Shown: in pieces, positions 8,726 to 17,277 of the stretch
How the letters are laid out: each line of letters starts with the position of its first letter
How positions within the stretch are numbered: position 1 is the first letter of the stretch
Source: Weissella confusa
GTDB lineage: Bacteria; Bacillota; Bacilli; Lactobacillales; Lactobacillaceae
Length of the DNA stretch: 64,000 nt
Direction of reading: 5' to 3'
Assembly (NCBI GenBank): GCA_041871065.1
Contig: CP168942.1
Location: forward strand, 808,501-872,500
Position numbers and translations under genes: made by a program
The notes under the pieces: generated by a model
Seen by the model: only the letters and a program-made list of their open reading frames with translations
Database searches by the model: none
What the model was told of the DNA's origin: nothing

Positions 8726-10267
8726 ATGGAATACTTGATCGGAGTTGACTTGGGGACAACGTCAACTAAGGCTGTTTTGTTTGACACTGAAGGGCATGTT
8801 ATTGCCAGTGCCAACAAGGGTTACAAGCTTTACCGTGACGAACCAGACATGGCCGAAGAGGACCTAAACGAGATTTGGGAAGCCTTCGTTGATGCTATGA
8901 CTGAGGTCGTTCGCGGCGCAAACGGCGGCAAGATTTTGGGTGTATCATTCAGTTCTGCAATGCACTCATTGATTGCCTTCGACAAGGATTGGCAACCATT
9001 GACACGTGTTATCACTTGGGCTGATACGCGCGCTGTTAAGTACACGGAAGAGTTGAAGTCAACTGGCTTGGGCCAAGAGATTTACAGCAAGACGGGTACA
9101 CCAATTCACCCAATGGCGCCTTTGTCAAAGATGTTGTGGTTGAAGAACGAAAAACCAGACATCTACAACAACGCTGCGCACTACTTGGGAATTAAGGAAT
9201 ACTTGTTCAACCGTTTGTTCGGTGCCAACAAGATGGATATTTCAATTGCTTCAGGAACGGGTATGTTCAACATCTTCAACTTGGATTGGGATGAGCAAGC
9301 CCTAGAAGTAACTGGTATCAAGAAGGAGCAAATGCCACAACCAGTTGAGCCATACGAGATTGAGCGTGGCATGGTTGCGGAATACGCTGCTGTCATGGGC
9401 TTGGATGTCGACACACCATTCGTTTATGGTGCTGGTGATGGTCCTTTGTCAAACTTGGGTGTTAACGCTGTGCAACCTGGTGTTGCCGCTGTGACGATTG
9501 GTACGTCAGGTGCCATCCGTGTCGTAACTGACGCACCTAAGATTGATCCAAAGGGACGTACGTTTACGTATGCCTTGGACAAGGATCACTGGGTTGTCGG
9601 TGGACCAGTTAACAACGGTGGAGATGTCTTCCGTTGGGCCCGCGACAAGATGTTTGACGCCGAGAAGTCAACGGCTGCCTTGATGGGTGTTGATACGTAC
9701 GACTTGTTGACGGAAATCGCCTCAAAGATTCCTGCCGGAGCCGATGGTTTGCTATTCCACCCATACTTGGGTGGTGAGCGTGCCCCAATCTGGGATGCCA
9801 ACGCACGTGGTTCATTCTTCGGATTGACGCACAACCACACGCGTGCCCACATGGTACGTGCCGTGCTAGAAGGTATCATCTTCAACATCTACATGGTTGC
9901 TTTGGCCCTTGAAGAAGTTGTTGGTGACTTGAAGTCAGTTCAAGCAACTGGTGGATTTGCTCGTTCAGCTTTGTGGCGTCAAATGACGGCCGACATTTTC
10001 GAGCAACCAGTTACGGTGCCAACGGCCTTCGAGTCAGGTGCTTTGGCCGCTACGGTTATGGCACAAAAGGCTTTGGGAATGGTTGACAGTTTGGATGTTA
10101 TCGGCGACATGGTCGGTGATTCAAACACGTACGATCCAAACCCAGAAAACTACGAAGCTTACCGTGAGTTGACGCCAATCTTTATTCGTTTGGCACGTCA
10201 ATTGCAAACGGAGTACGCAAACATTGCGAACTTCCAACGTAAGCACGTAAACAAGGGCGACAAGTAG
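8726..10267 (+). CDS. gntK: Gluconokinase (FGGY carbohydrate kinase)
   Basis: FGGY-family sugar kinase of 513 residues that phosphorylates gluconate to 6-phosphogluconate, feeding the pentose phosphate/phosphoketolase route. The N-terminal phosphate-binding loop is DLGTTSTKAVLFD. Further family features are the segment GTSGAIRV and the C-terminal VQATGGFARSALW. ATG 8726 is preceded by GAGAGG at 8713-8718; upstream in-frame starts lie inside the promoter. Substrate choice (gluconate rather than xylulose or glycerol) rests on similarity to gluconokinases and on the adjacent GntP permease. Codon use is strongly biased (TTG, TCA, AAG), typical of high expression. A strong terminator separates it from gntP. 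Confidence 0.93.
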   Translation: MEYLIGVDLGTTSTKAVLFDTEGHVIASANKGYKLYRDEPDMAEEDLNEIWEAFVDAMTEVVRGANGGKILGVSFSSAMHSLIAFDKDWQPLTRVITWADTRAVKYTEELKSTGLGQEIYSKTGTPIHPMAPLSKMLWLKNEKPDIYNNAAHYLGIKEYLFNRLFGANKMDISIASGTGMFNIFNLDWDEQALEVTGIKKEQMPQPVEPYEIERGMVAEYAAVMGLDVDTPFVYGAGDGPLSNLGVNAVQPGVAAVTIGTSGAIRVVTDAPKIDPKGRTFTYALDKDHWVVGGPVNNGGDVFRWARDKMFDAEKSTAALMGVDTYDLLTEIASKIPAGADGLLFHPYLGGERAPIWDANARGSFFGLTHNHTRAHMVRAVLEGIIFNIYMVALALEEVVGDLKSVQATGGFARSALWRQMTADIFEQPVTVPTAFESGALAATVMAQKALGMVDSLDVIGDMVGDSNTYDPNPENYEAYRELTPIFIRLARQLQTEYANIANFQRKHVNKGDK

Positions 10268-10298
10268 TCCTGAGCGAAAAGCAAATAAAAAATAAAAT

Positions 10299-10347
10299 AT
10301 TGCTCACAGTGCATGACAATCTGCCGGTACTGTGAGCAATCGTTTTT
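10299..10347 (+). terminator. Terminator between gntK and gntP
   Basis: Perfect 12-bp stem ATTGCTCACAGT (10299-10310) with ACTGTGAGCAAT (10329-10340), followed by CGTTTTT. No clear promoter follows before gntP, so it may only attenuate, giving less permease than kinase. Confidence 0.88.
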
Positions 10348-10383
10348 AATAGATATTTTACCTACTTAAGGAGTAATTAAACG

Positions 10384-11763
10384 ATGGAATTCGTTATGTT
10401 GGCAATTTCAATTTTGATTTTGCTTGTTTTGATTGTTAAGTTCAAGTTGAACACGTTCGTATCATTGGTTGTTACGGCATTTATCTTGGCATTGCTATTG
10501 GGTATGAACCCAATGGATGTTCCAAACGCTGTTTTGGGTGACCAAGGTATGGGTAATATCTTGGGTTCAAACTCAGTTATCTTCATCTTCGGTGGAATGA
10601 TCGGTCGATTGGTTGCCGATGCCGGTGGTTCATACCGAATTGCTAAGACGTTGATTAACTGGTTTGGTATCAAGCGTTTGCAATGGGCTGTTTTGATTGC
10701 CTCATTCATCATCGGAATCTCAATGATCTTCGGTGTTGGAATGGTGCTTTTGATTCCTATCGTATTCGCGGTTGCCATCGAAGCCGGTGTGCCATTGCTT
10801 TACTTGGGTATTTCAATGACGGCTGCCTTGTCATCAGCACAAGGATTCTTGCCTCCACAGCCAGCTCCAACGGCCGTGGCTATGTCATTGGGTGCTAACA
10901 TTGGTTTGACGTTGATTCTTGGTTTGATTGTGTCAGTTATTACGGCCGTTGTTGCGGGTCCTTTGTTCACGAAGTTGGCTCAAAAGTACGCCCCTGACGC
11001 ATTCCAATTTAAGACGGAAATCAAGGCTGTTGGTGAAGTTAAGGAATACGAGTTGGACAAGACGCCATCATTCTTCTTGTCAGTTATCACGTCAGTATTC
11101 CCATTGATCTTCATGATCATCGCAACGGTTTACAAGATGATCTACACGGGTGGTGTTACGCCAAAGAACCCATCAAACTTCGATAAGGTTGTTGAGTTCT
11201 TGGCAACGCCAGCTGTTGCTATGACGATTGCTTTGATCTTTGCCATCTTCTCAATGGGTGTATGGCAAAAGAAGTCAGCACAATCAATCGGTGCATCATT
11301 GAACAACGGTATGAGCGCAGTTGCTGGTATCTTGTTGATCGTCGGTGGTGGTGGAGCATGGCGTGGTGTCTTGGTAAACGGTGGTTTGTCAGACAAGGTT
11401 GCCTCATTGTTCTCAGCTAACGGTCACATGTCAGCTATCACGGTGATTATCTTCGCCTGGGCTGTTGCTGCCGTATTGCGTATCTCAGTTGGTTCAGCAA
11501 CGGTTGCCGGTATGACGGCTGCTGGAATCGTATTGTCAATCGTGCAATCACAAAACAACCCAACGTTGTCAGTTTTGGTTGCTTTGGCAATCGGTGCCGG
11601 ATCATTGATCGCATCACACGTTAACGACGCTGGATTCTGGATTTTCCAAGAATTCTTCGAGTTGTCAATCAAGCAAACGTTCCAAATCTGGACTGTTTTG
11701 GAAACGATTATTTCATTGACAGGTATGGTTGTTATCTTGGCAATGGCAATGATCTTGCTATAA
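10384..11763 (+). CDS. gntP: Gluconate permease, GntP family
   Basis: Integral membrane protein of 459 residues with about 12-14 hydrophobic helices, of the GntP gluconate:H+ symporter family. Family landmarks include KFKLNTFVSL near the N-terminus, GGSYRIAKTLI, the QGFLPPQPAPTA re-entrant segment, and ASHVNDAGFWIFQEF near the C-terminus. AAGGAG (10369-10374) precedes the ATG. It lies directly behind gntK and would supply its substrate. It is intact, unlike the close homologue 0.9 kb downstream. Confidence 0.94.
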   Translation: MEFVMLAISILILLVLIVKFKLNTFVSLVVTAFILALLLGMNPMDVPNAVLGDQGMGNILGSNSVIFIFGGMIGRLVADAGGSYRIAKTLINWFGIKRLQWAVLIASFIIGISMIFGVGMVLLIPIVFAVAIEAGVPLLYLGISMTAALSSAQGFLPPQPAPTAVAMSLGANIGLTLILGLIVSVITAVVAGPLFTKLAQKYAPDAFQFKTEIKAVGEVKEYELDKTPSFFLSVITSVFPLIFMIIATVYKMIYTGGVTPKNPSNFDKVVEFLATPAVAMTIALIFAIFSMGVWQKKSAQSIGASLNNGMSAVAGILLIVGGGGAWRGVLVNGGLSDKVASLFSANGHMSAITVIIFAWAVAAVLRISVGSATVAGMTAAGIVLSIVQSQNNPTLSVLVALAIGAGSLIASHVNDAGFWIFQEFFELSIKQTFQIWTVLETIISLTGMVVILAMAMILL

Positions 11764-11781
11764 CAAAATAAACATTCAATT

Positions 11782-11817
11782 AAGGCTCACATGGCATTTG
11801 CTGTGTGGGCCTTTTTG
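11782..11817 (+). terminator. Terminator after gntP
   Basis: AGGCTCACA pairs with TGTGTGGGCCT (one bulge/wobble), followed by five T. Confidence 0.8.
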
Positions 11818-11843
11818 GTTGTGAGTGTTGTGCTAGCGCACAA

Positions 11844-12052
11844 ATCGTTTTGGAACGAGCCGGAGCGGTGTTCCGTCCTGCTGAATTAGCTGGTGGCGAC
11901 GGGAACCTGCTCTTCCTAAGCCCTGGCGTATTTCCGCGCCTGCCGGCTTGAAATTCACCCTGACTAAGGAATCTCTAGTTTCCCTTCCTTCGCTTTAATC
12001 ACCGGCTAATACAGCAGGAGCTCCACACCGCTCCAACTCGCCCCAAAACGAT
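11844..12052. repeat. Self-complementary 209-nt element, copy 1 of an inverted pair
   Basis: The two ends pair over about 30 nt: ATCGTTTTGG with CCAAAACGAT, CGAG with CTCG, and GGAGCGGTGT with ACACCGCTCC. Inner stems CCTGCTG/CAGCAGG and TAGCTGGTG/CACCGGCTA (one G-T) continue the rod, leaving a core of about 100 nt. The core from 11872 to 12024 (153 nt) is clearly homologous to the reverse complement of copy 2. No reading frame is present. There is no T-run at either end, so it is not a plain transcript end. The family is not recognised. Confidence 0.85.
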
Positions 12053-12176
12053 AGCAGCCAAGTGGTGCTTGTCTGTATGAGATTTACATCTACGGGTTAA
12101 TAAATAGGGGAAGTATCTATTGCCTTAGTGAATCGTGGATGACACAGGAAATAGGTTGAGAATATCTTGGCTGCTA
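12053..12176. other. Spacer between the two inverted elements
   Basis: About 124 nt, A+T-rich, with no open reading frame, no convincing promoter and no terminator seen. Only the inverted TAGCAGCCAAG flanks stand out. Confidence 0.6.
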
Positions 12177-12384
12177 GCATGTGGGTTGGTTGGGGTGGTG
12201 GTGCGGAGCTCCTGCGATATTAGCCGGTGACCAAGCAAGGAAAGGAGCACCAATTATCACTTAGCAACAGTGGATTTCGAGCCGGCAGGCGATGAAACAC
12301 GCTGAGGCTTAGGGAGAATGGGACTCCGTTGCCACCAGCTTATATTGCAGGACGGAGCACCGCCACCCCAACCAACCCACATGC
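12177..12384. repeat. Self-complementary 208-nt element, copy 2, inverted relative to copy 1
   Basis: The outer arms GCATGTGGGTTGGTTGGGG and its complement (to 12384) pair almost without a mismatch for about 26 bp. Their sequence is quite different from the outer arms of copy 1, yet the pairing is kept. The core (12205-12356, 152 nt) read on the minus strand shares blocks with copy 1: TCCGTCCTGC, AGCTGGTGGC, CCTAAGCC, CGCCTGCCGGCT, CACCGGCTAATA and GCAGGAGCTCC. The inverted 11-mer TAGCAGCCAAG / CTTGGCTGCTA flanks the inner ends of the two copies (about 12052-12062 and 12167-12177). Confidence 0.85.
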
Positions 12385-12560
12385 TTCGGCGCGTAAGCGA
12401 CGACCCAAAATCAACATTAATTTATAAATTTAAAAATATGTAGAACTCAACGTAAGAAGCAATATCTCGTATAAAAAGCAAGCCAAAAAATAGGACTTTT
12501 TTTATTCTGGTATCCCAACAATGAAATACCGCTGATGAAAAATTTAATGGACTTATTACC

Positions 12561-12574
12561 CGCAAGCGCTTACA
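12561..12574 (+). promoter_or_regulatory. cre-like site upstream of the second gntP
   Basis: CGCAAGCGCTTACA matches the TGnAAGCGnTTnCA consensus except for the first base. It lies just before a possible -35 TTGACT (12595-12600), consistent with CcpA control like that of gntK. Confidence 0.65.
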
Positions 12575-12597
12575 AAAGGTGTGCAATATTTAAGTTG

Positions 12598-12621
12598 ACT
12601 TATGTAATCGGTTTCATAAGT
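12598..12621 (+). promoter_or_regulatory. Inverted repeat, candidate operator of the second gntP
   Basis: ACTTATG and CATAAGT (7-bp arms, 10-nt spacer) overlap the promoter region between the cre-like site and the ribosome binding site GAAGGGG. The regulator is unknown. Confidence 0.45.
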
Positions 12622-12666
12622 GGGACGCATTTGAGATATTTTTTAATTGAGAAGGGGTAAGACGAG

Positions 12667-14168
12667 ATGCTTACATTACTCGCTGGCCTAACTACTGATC
12701 CTAAGACAGGATTATTCCAATGGATGACAAACGGCTTTAACGTTTGGCCATTCTTGATTTTGGTGATTGTATTGCATTATTGTTATTTTTGATTTTGAAG
12801 GCAAAGATTAACACATTCGTTGCGTTGATCATTACTTCAATTTTGGTCGCCTTGGGCTTGGGAATGAACCCAGCCGGAATCGCTGATGCCTTGAAGAATG
12901 GTATCGGTGGTACGATGGGTGAGTTGGTCATTGTCTTTGGGTTTGGATCGATGATCGGTCGCTTGGTTTCGGATGCTGGTGGATCATACCGCATCGCCTC
13001 AACTTTGATTAACAAGTTTGGTAAGTCAAAGTTGCAATGGGCGGTTGCTGGTGCATCATTCATCATCGGAATTTCATTGCTATTTGAAGTTGGTTTGGTC
13101 GTTTTGATTCCTATCGTCTTCACAATCGCTTTGGAAGCCGGTGTGTCATTGCTTTACTTGGGAATCCCAATGGCCGCTGCCTTGTCAGCTGCGCAAGGAT
13201 TCTTGCCACCACAGCCATCACCAACTGCAGTTATGAACGCATTGGGTGCTAACATCGGTGTCGTATTGATGTACGGTATCATCGTTGCCATCGTCGCAAT
13301 ATTGGTTGCTGGACCTTTGTTTATACGTTTGATTCAAAAGGTTGAGCCAAAGGCATTTAAGATTACTAAGAAGCTTGATGCTATTGGTGAAGTTAAGACC
13401 TTTAAGTTGGAAGACACGCCATCATTTGGTTTGTCACTTGTTACGTCATTGATGCCTGTGTTCTTCATGTTGATTTCAACGATTTACACGTTGGCTCACA
13501 ACGGCGGAAAGCAAGTTTACAGTGGTATGGTTGGTGATGCAGCCTGGAAGGCTTTGACGCCTGCTGCACAACACGGTTACTTGATTGACCCAACGGTGCT
13601 TGATCGCATCATCGCCATGCTTGGTAACCCAGTTATCGCCATGGTTATCGCAATGGCCTTTGCTATCTGGTCAATGGGACCAAAGCAAGGACGTACGATG
13701 GGTGAAGTTGGTTCATCAATGTCAGAAGCTTTGAAGTCAATCGCTAACTTGTTGATGGTTATCGGTGGTGGAGCTGCCTTTAAGGGTATCTTGACTGCTG
13801 GTGGTATCTCAACTGCCATTGCTTCAGCATTCTCACACACGTCATTGTCACCAATCATCTTTGCATGGTTGATTGCCGTTATCTTGCGTGTCTCAGTTGC
13901 ATCAGCTACGGTTGCTGGTTTGACGACTGCCGGAATCGTCGCACCATTGGTTGCTAACCAAACGGCTGTTAACCCAGCCTTCGTGGTATTGGCAATCGGT
14001 GCCGGTTCATTGGCTGCTTCACACGTTAACGATGCCGGATTCTGGATGTTCAAGGAATTCTTTGACTTGGATGTGCCACAAACGTTGAAGATTTGGACAG
14101 TGCTTGAAACAATTATTTCAGTTGTTGGATTGATTGTTATCTTGATTTTGTCAGCATTGTTCTCATAA
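12667..14168 (+). pseudogene. gntP: Second GntP-family gluconate permease, frameshifted near the N-terminus
   Basis: A close paralogue of the intact gntP (shared GGSYRIAST, QGFLPPQPSPTA and SHVNDAGFWMF segments). The natural start is ATG 12667 with GAAGGGG ahead of it. It reads MLTLLAGLTTDPKTGLFQW and then a transmembrane helix, but stops after HYCYF because one base is missing near 12770-12776. Adding one G there would restore VLALLLFLILKAKINTF. The downstream frame (12744-14168, 474 residues, about 12 helices) is fully open, but its only upstream start is a TTG without a ribosome binding site. It is either a recent pseudogene or a sequencing error. Expression at reduced level from the TTG cannot be excluded. 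Confidence 0.8.
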
Positions 14169-14200
14169 AATTTTACTTACTTCTGACGTCAATTCATAAA

Positions 14201-14236
14201 AAGCGCAAACTTTAATCGAAGTTTGCGCTTTTTTAT
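14201..14236 (+). terminator. Terminator after the second gntP
   Basis: AAAGCGCAAACTT with AAGTTTGCGCTTT (13-bp stem, loop TAATCG) and a T-run. Confidence 0.88.
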
Positions 14237-14292
14237 TTGTAAATATAAACATATTAAATATTTCACAAACTAAATGATTCAGGGAGAGTATC

Positions 14293-14523
14293 ATGATGAT
14301 TTGGCATAATAAAGGGGTCCGATGGGTGTGGTACAACCTGACGGGCATTCTGTTTGTTTTGTACCTTTTGCACTATACAGCGCCCGTGTTGAATACATGG
14401 AGTGTTGTTGTCTTATTAGTTGGTATGGCAGCAGTTAGCGTATTTATGTTTGTATCTGAATATATGCGTTTACATCCGGTGAGCGCAGAGACATCGGAAG
14501 AAGCTGACGATCAAGGAAATTGA
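14293..14523 (+). CDS. Small two-helix membrane protein, unknown function
   Basis: 76 residues with two predicted membrane helices (about 14-32 and 36-55) and an acidic, Glu/Asp-rich C-terminal tail of about 20 residues. A good ribosome binding site (AGGGAGAG, 14281-14288) precedes ATG 14293; the next codon is also ATG. It stands alone between the gluconate genes and the M16 peptidases, with terminators on both sides. I do not recognise the family. Confidence 0.7.
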   Translation: MMIWHNKGVRWVWYNLTGILFVLYLLHYTAPVLNTWSVVVLLVGMAAVSVFMFVSEYMRLHPVSAETSEEADDQGN

Positions 14524-14631
14524 GTTGGTAAAATAGGACGCAGAAGTTTATACTTATAGTATTAGTTTCTGCACAAATTATTCGTTACTATGACGAGTTC
14601 GCAGACTCCAATTGTACGACAATAAAAAAAC

Positions 14632-14659
14632 AAGCGCGTTCATTACCAGCGCGCTTTTA
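14632..14659 (+). terminator. Terminator after the small membrane protein gene
   Basis: AAGCGCG pairs with GCGCGCTT, followed by TTAG. The tail is short and it lies only 17 nt before the next start, so read-through is possible. Confidence 0.6.
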
Positions 14660-14675
14660 GTTTGGAAAAGAAGGT

Positions 14676-15944
14676 ATGTCAGTGACTACAGTAACCGTTC
14701 AACCTGGCGTTTTTCTGCATATTTTGCCAACTCAGCAATTTGCAACGACAAGAATATTAATTAACTTTACCAGCCAACATGACGTGGCTTCTTTGGGAGG
14801 TCGTGTGTTGGCAAGTAACATGCTTGAAACAGCTTCACAAAAATATCCCTCACAAACCGCTTTGGCGCGTGTCCTAAGCGACTTATATGGGGCATCATTC
14901 GGCACTGATGTTCTGAAGACAGGTGCTTTGCACACACTACGCTTACGTATGACGTTGGTGCATGATGATTTTGCAACGGATTCACAGAGTTTGTTGCGTG
15001 ATGGCTTTGCGTTTATTCGCGAGATGATGTGCAACCCATTGGGTGATGCCGAACAAGGCTTCGATCCAACTGTTTTTGAACGTCAACGTGAAATTGCGTT
15101 AGATGAAATTGCTGGACTGCAAGAAGAAAAGCCATTCTATGCGGCTCGCCAAGCAATTAATGCTTATTTCACTGATCCAGTGCAGGCCGTACCAGCTTAC
15201 GGTACAACTGAAATTCTTGAAAAGGTTTCACCAAAAGAAGCGTGGGATGCTTGGCAGGATACGATGGCGCACGATCGTGTTGATATTATCGTATTGGGTG
15301 ACGTGGACACAGCAACGGTTGAACAAGCAGTGGCACAATTGCCATTGGAACCACGTGCCATTGCTGGTAATCCTTACTATGAGCAAGACTTATTCCCAGC
15401 TGTGAAGCGCACGGTGGAACTAGATAAGGTGAATCAAGCACGTTTGATCTTGGCTTATCAATTGAAGCTGGAACAGACTAACCGTTTCCAAGGTTTCGTC
15501 TTTAATGCCTTGTTTGGTGGACTTGCCGTTTCACGTTTGTTTATGAACGTGCGTGAGACAGCTGGTTTGGCCTACTCGATTTATTCTGACTACAATCCGT
15601 ACACCGGTTTGTTGATGGTGGAATCAGGTGTTGATCACGTCAAATTGGTTGAAGCCGAGGAACGTATCGATGCTGAATTGACACGTTTGCAAACGGAACT
15701 CGTAGGTGATGATGAGTTAAACATGATTAAGCGTCTGATGAAGGCTGATTATGTTGTCTCACTTGACCAACCTGGACGCATTACGGAACGCGTTCAAAAT
15801 CAAGAACTGATTGGGTATCACACGACACCTGAAGAGTGGTTGGCTGCAGTCGATGCCGTGACGGCCGAACAGGTGCAACAAGTTGCGCAAGCAGTGACGA
15901 AGCAGCTACATTATGAATTGGTAGGAGGTAAGGCTAATGGTTGA
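14676..15944 (+). CDS. M16-family peptidase-like protein, non-catalytic (YmfF-like)
   Basis: 422-residue pitrilysin-fold protein corresponding to Bacillus YmfF. It lacks the zinc motif HxxEH in its N-terminal domain, so it is predicted to be the structural partner of the active M16 peptidase encoded next. The conserved MNVRETAGLAYSIYSDYNPYTG region typical of the second half-domain is present. AAGAAGG precedes ATG 14676. The stop overlaps the next start by 8 nt. Together the two genes would form an M16 heterodimer; its substrate is unknown. Confidence 0.88.
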   Translation: MSVTTVTVQPGVFLHILPTQQFATTRILINFTSQHDVASLGGRVLASNMLETASQKYPSQTALARVLSDLYGASFGTDVLKTGALHTLRLRMTLVHDDFATDSQSLLRDGFAFIREMMCNPLGDAEQGFDPTVFERQREIALDEIAGLQEEKPFYAARQAINAYFTDPVQAVPAYGTTEILEKVSPKEAWDAWQDTMAHDRVDIIVLGDVDTATVEQAVAQLPLEPRAIAGNPYYEQDLFPAVKRTVELDKVNQARLILAYQLKLEQTNRFQGFVFNALFGGLAVSRLFMNVRETAGLAYSIYSDYNPYTGLLMVESGVDHVKLVEAEERIDAELTRLQTELVGDDELNMIKRLMKADYVVSLDQPGRITERVQNQELIGYHTTPEEWLAAVDAVTAEQVQQVAQAVTKQLHYELVGGKANG

Positions 15945-17226
15945 TGCATTAAGTCGTTTTGCGCCTAATGAGCGTCATGAAACGTTGCCAAATGGGGCAC
16001 GTTTGCACATTTTGCCACGACCTGATTTCCACCAATTCGTGGGGATGGTGACGGTTGATTTTGGTGCGCGTGACCAAATGTTTATGAAGGATGGCCAATT
16101 GGTAAAGCAACCGGCTGGTCTAGCGCATTTCTTGGAACACAAGTTATTTGCGCAACCTGGCTATGATGCCTTTTCACGTATGAGTGAACTTGGGGCAAAT
16201 GCCAACGCTTTTACGACGCAGACGCGTACTAGCTACTTCATGACGGCACTAGCTAACGAATATGCTGCTTTCTCAGAATTGTTGCACTTCACGCAAGAAC
16301 CTTATTTTGAAAAGAGTTCGGTCGTCCGTGAGCGCGATATCATCTCACAAGAAGTGGATATGTATCAAGATGATACGAATGCCCGCTTGTATCGCATGAT
16401 TTTGGGCCAATTATTCCCAGGTGATCCGATGGCTGATGATATTGCCGGAACCACTGAATCGATCCACAGCGTGACACCAGCTGATTTACAGGCTGCCTTT
16501 GACGCGTTCTATCGCCCAGAAAATATGGATATTGTCGTTGCGGGTGCGTTTGACGTAGAAGCAGTTCGTCAACTGGTTATGGATGCACCAATTAGTTCAC
16601 GACAAGCAACTGATAATATCACGGTGCCGGCCAAGACATTGGCACCGGTTATTACAGAACCGCTTGAAGTGGACATGGACATCGTGCGAACGAAGATTGC
16701 AATTGGTCAACGTTGGTATGACGGAGCGACAATGCCGACTGGCATGGATGCCTTGCGCATTGCCATTGCCGGTAGCTTGGCCGTCGATTTGGTGTTCGGT
16801 GAGTTTTCACCAACCTATATGATGTGGTACGACTCGGGGATGATTGATGATACATTCAGCGCTGAGTTTGACTGGGAACGTGGCGTGGCCTTTTTGACCA
16901 TTGCTGCTGAAACGCCTGAAGCTGATGAATTGATTGATGCAGTTTCAGATGAGTTGACGAACTTGGCCGAACGATTCAAGGAATTGTCTGCTGATTTTGA
17001 ATTGGTGAAAAAGGATGCCTTAGGTCGCTTGATTAGCAAGTTCAATCAACTCGAAGAAATTGTCACGCGATTTGAAGGGCAGACTTTTGATTTTGCCACA
17101 TTGCGTGATGAAATTAATGTCTTGCAGAGCTTAGATGTGCAAAGCGTTTACGACATACTTATGCATGCCGAAATTAGTGACCATTCGACCGTTATTGCGC
17201 GTCCGAATGTCGATAATATGTGGTAG
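15937..17226 (+). CDS. M16-family zinc peptidase (YmfH-like)
   Basis: 429-residue metallopeptidase. The inverted zinc motif HFLEH lies at residues 64-68 (H64, E67 general base, H68), with a third ligand candidate in SQEVDMYQDD about 75 residues later. It is YmfH-like by order behind the YmfF-like gene and ahead of a RodZ-like gene and pgsA, the same series as ymfF-ymfH-ymfM-pgsA in Bacillus. The start overlaps the upstream gene by 8 nt, with TAGGAGG as the ribosome binding site. Confidence 0.92.
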   Translation: MVDALSRFAPNERHETLPNGARLHILPRPDFHQFVGMVTVDFGARDQMFMKDGQLVKQPAGLAHFLEHKLFAQPGYDAFSRMSELGANANAFTTQTRTSYFMTALANEYAAFSELLHFTQEPYFEKSSVVRERDIISQEVDMYQDDTNARLYRMILGQLFPGDPMADDIAGTTESIHSVTPADLQAAFDAFYRPENMDIVVAGAFDVEAVRQLVMDAPISSRQATDNITVPAKTLAPVITEPLEVDMDIVRTKIAIGQRWYDGATMPTGMDALRIAIAGSLAVDLVFGEFSPTYMMWYDSGMIDDTFSAEFDWERGVAFLTIAAETPEADELIDAVSDELTNLAERFKELSADFELVKKDALGRLISKFNQLEEIVTRFEGQTFDFATLRDEINVLQSLDVQSVYDILMHAEISDHSTVIARPNVDNMW

Positions 17227-17277
17227 TATAGATATATGCAATTATACTGATAAAAAATAGTTAAGGATGAGAGACTA

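Noticed and set aside
11831..12394. Reading the inverted pair as an insertion sequence or as tandem transcription terminators
   Set aside because: No transposase frame or target-site duplication is seen, the arms are too long and structured, and no T-runs follow the stems.
12744..12800. Programmed -1 frameshift as explanation for the split gntP
   Set aside because: A -1 shift would reach the right frame, but there is no X-XXY-YYZ slippery heptamer in frame and the joined helix would contain atypical residues (HYCYF). A one-base deletion is simpler.
13577..14053. 158-codon minus-strand frame opposite the second gntP
   Set aside because: Shadow of the hydrophobic permease codons; low-complexity Ala/Pro-rich product without start signals.
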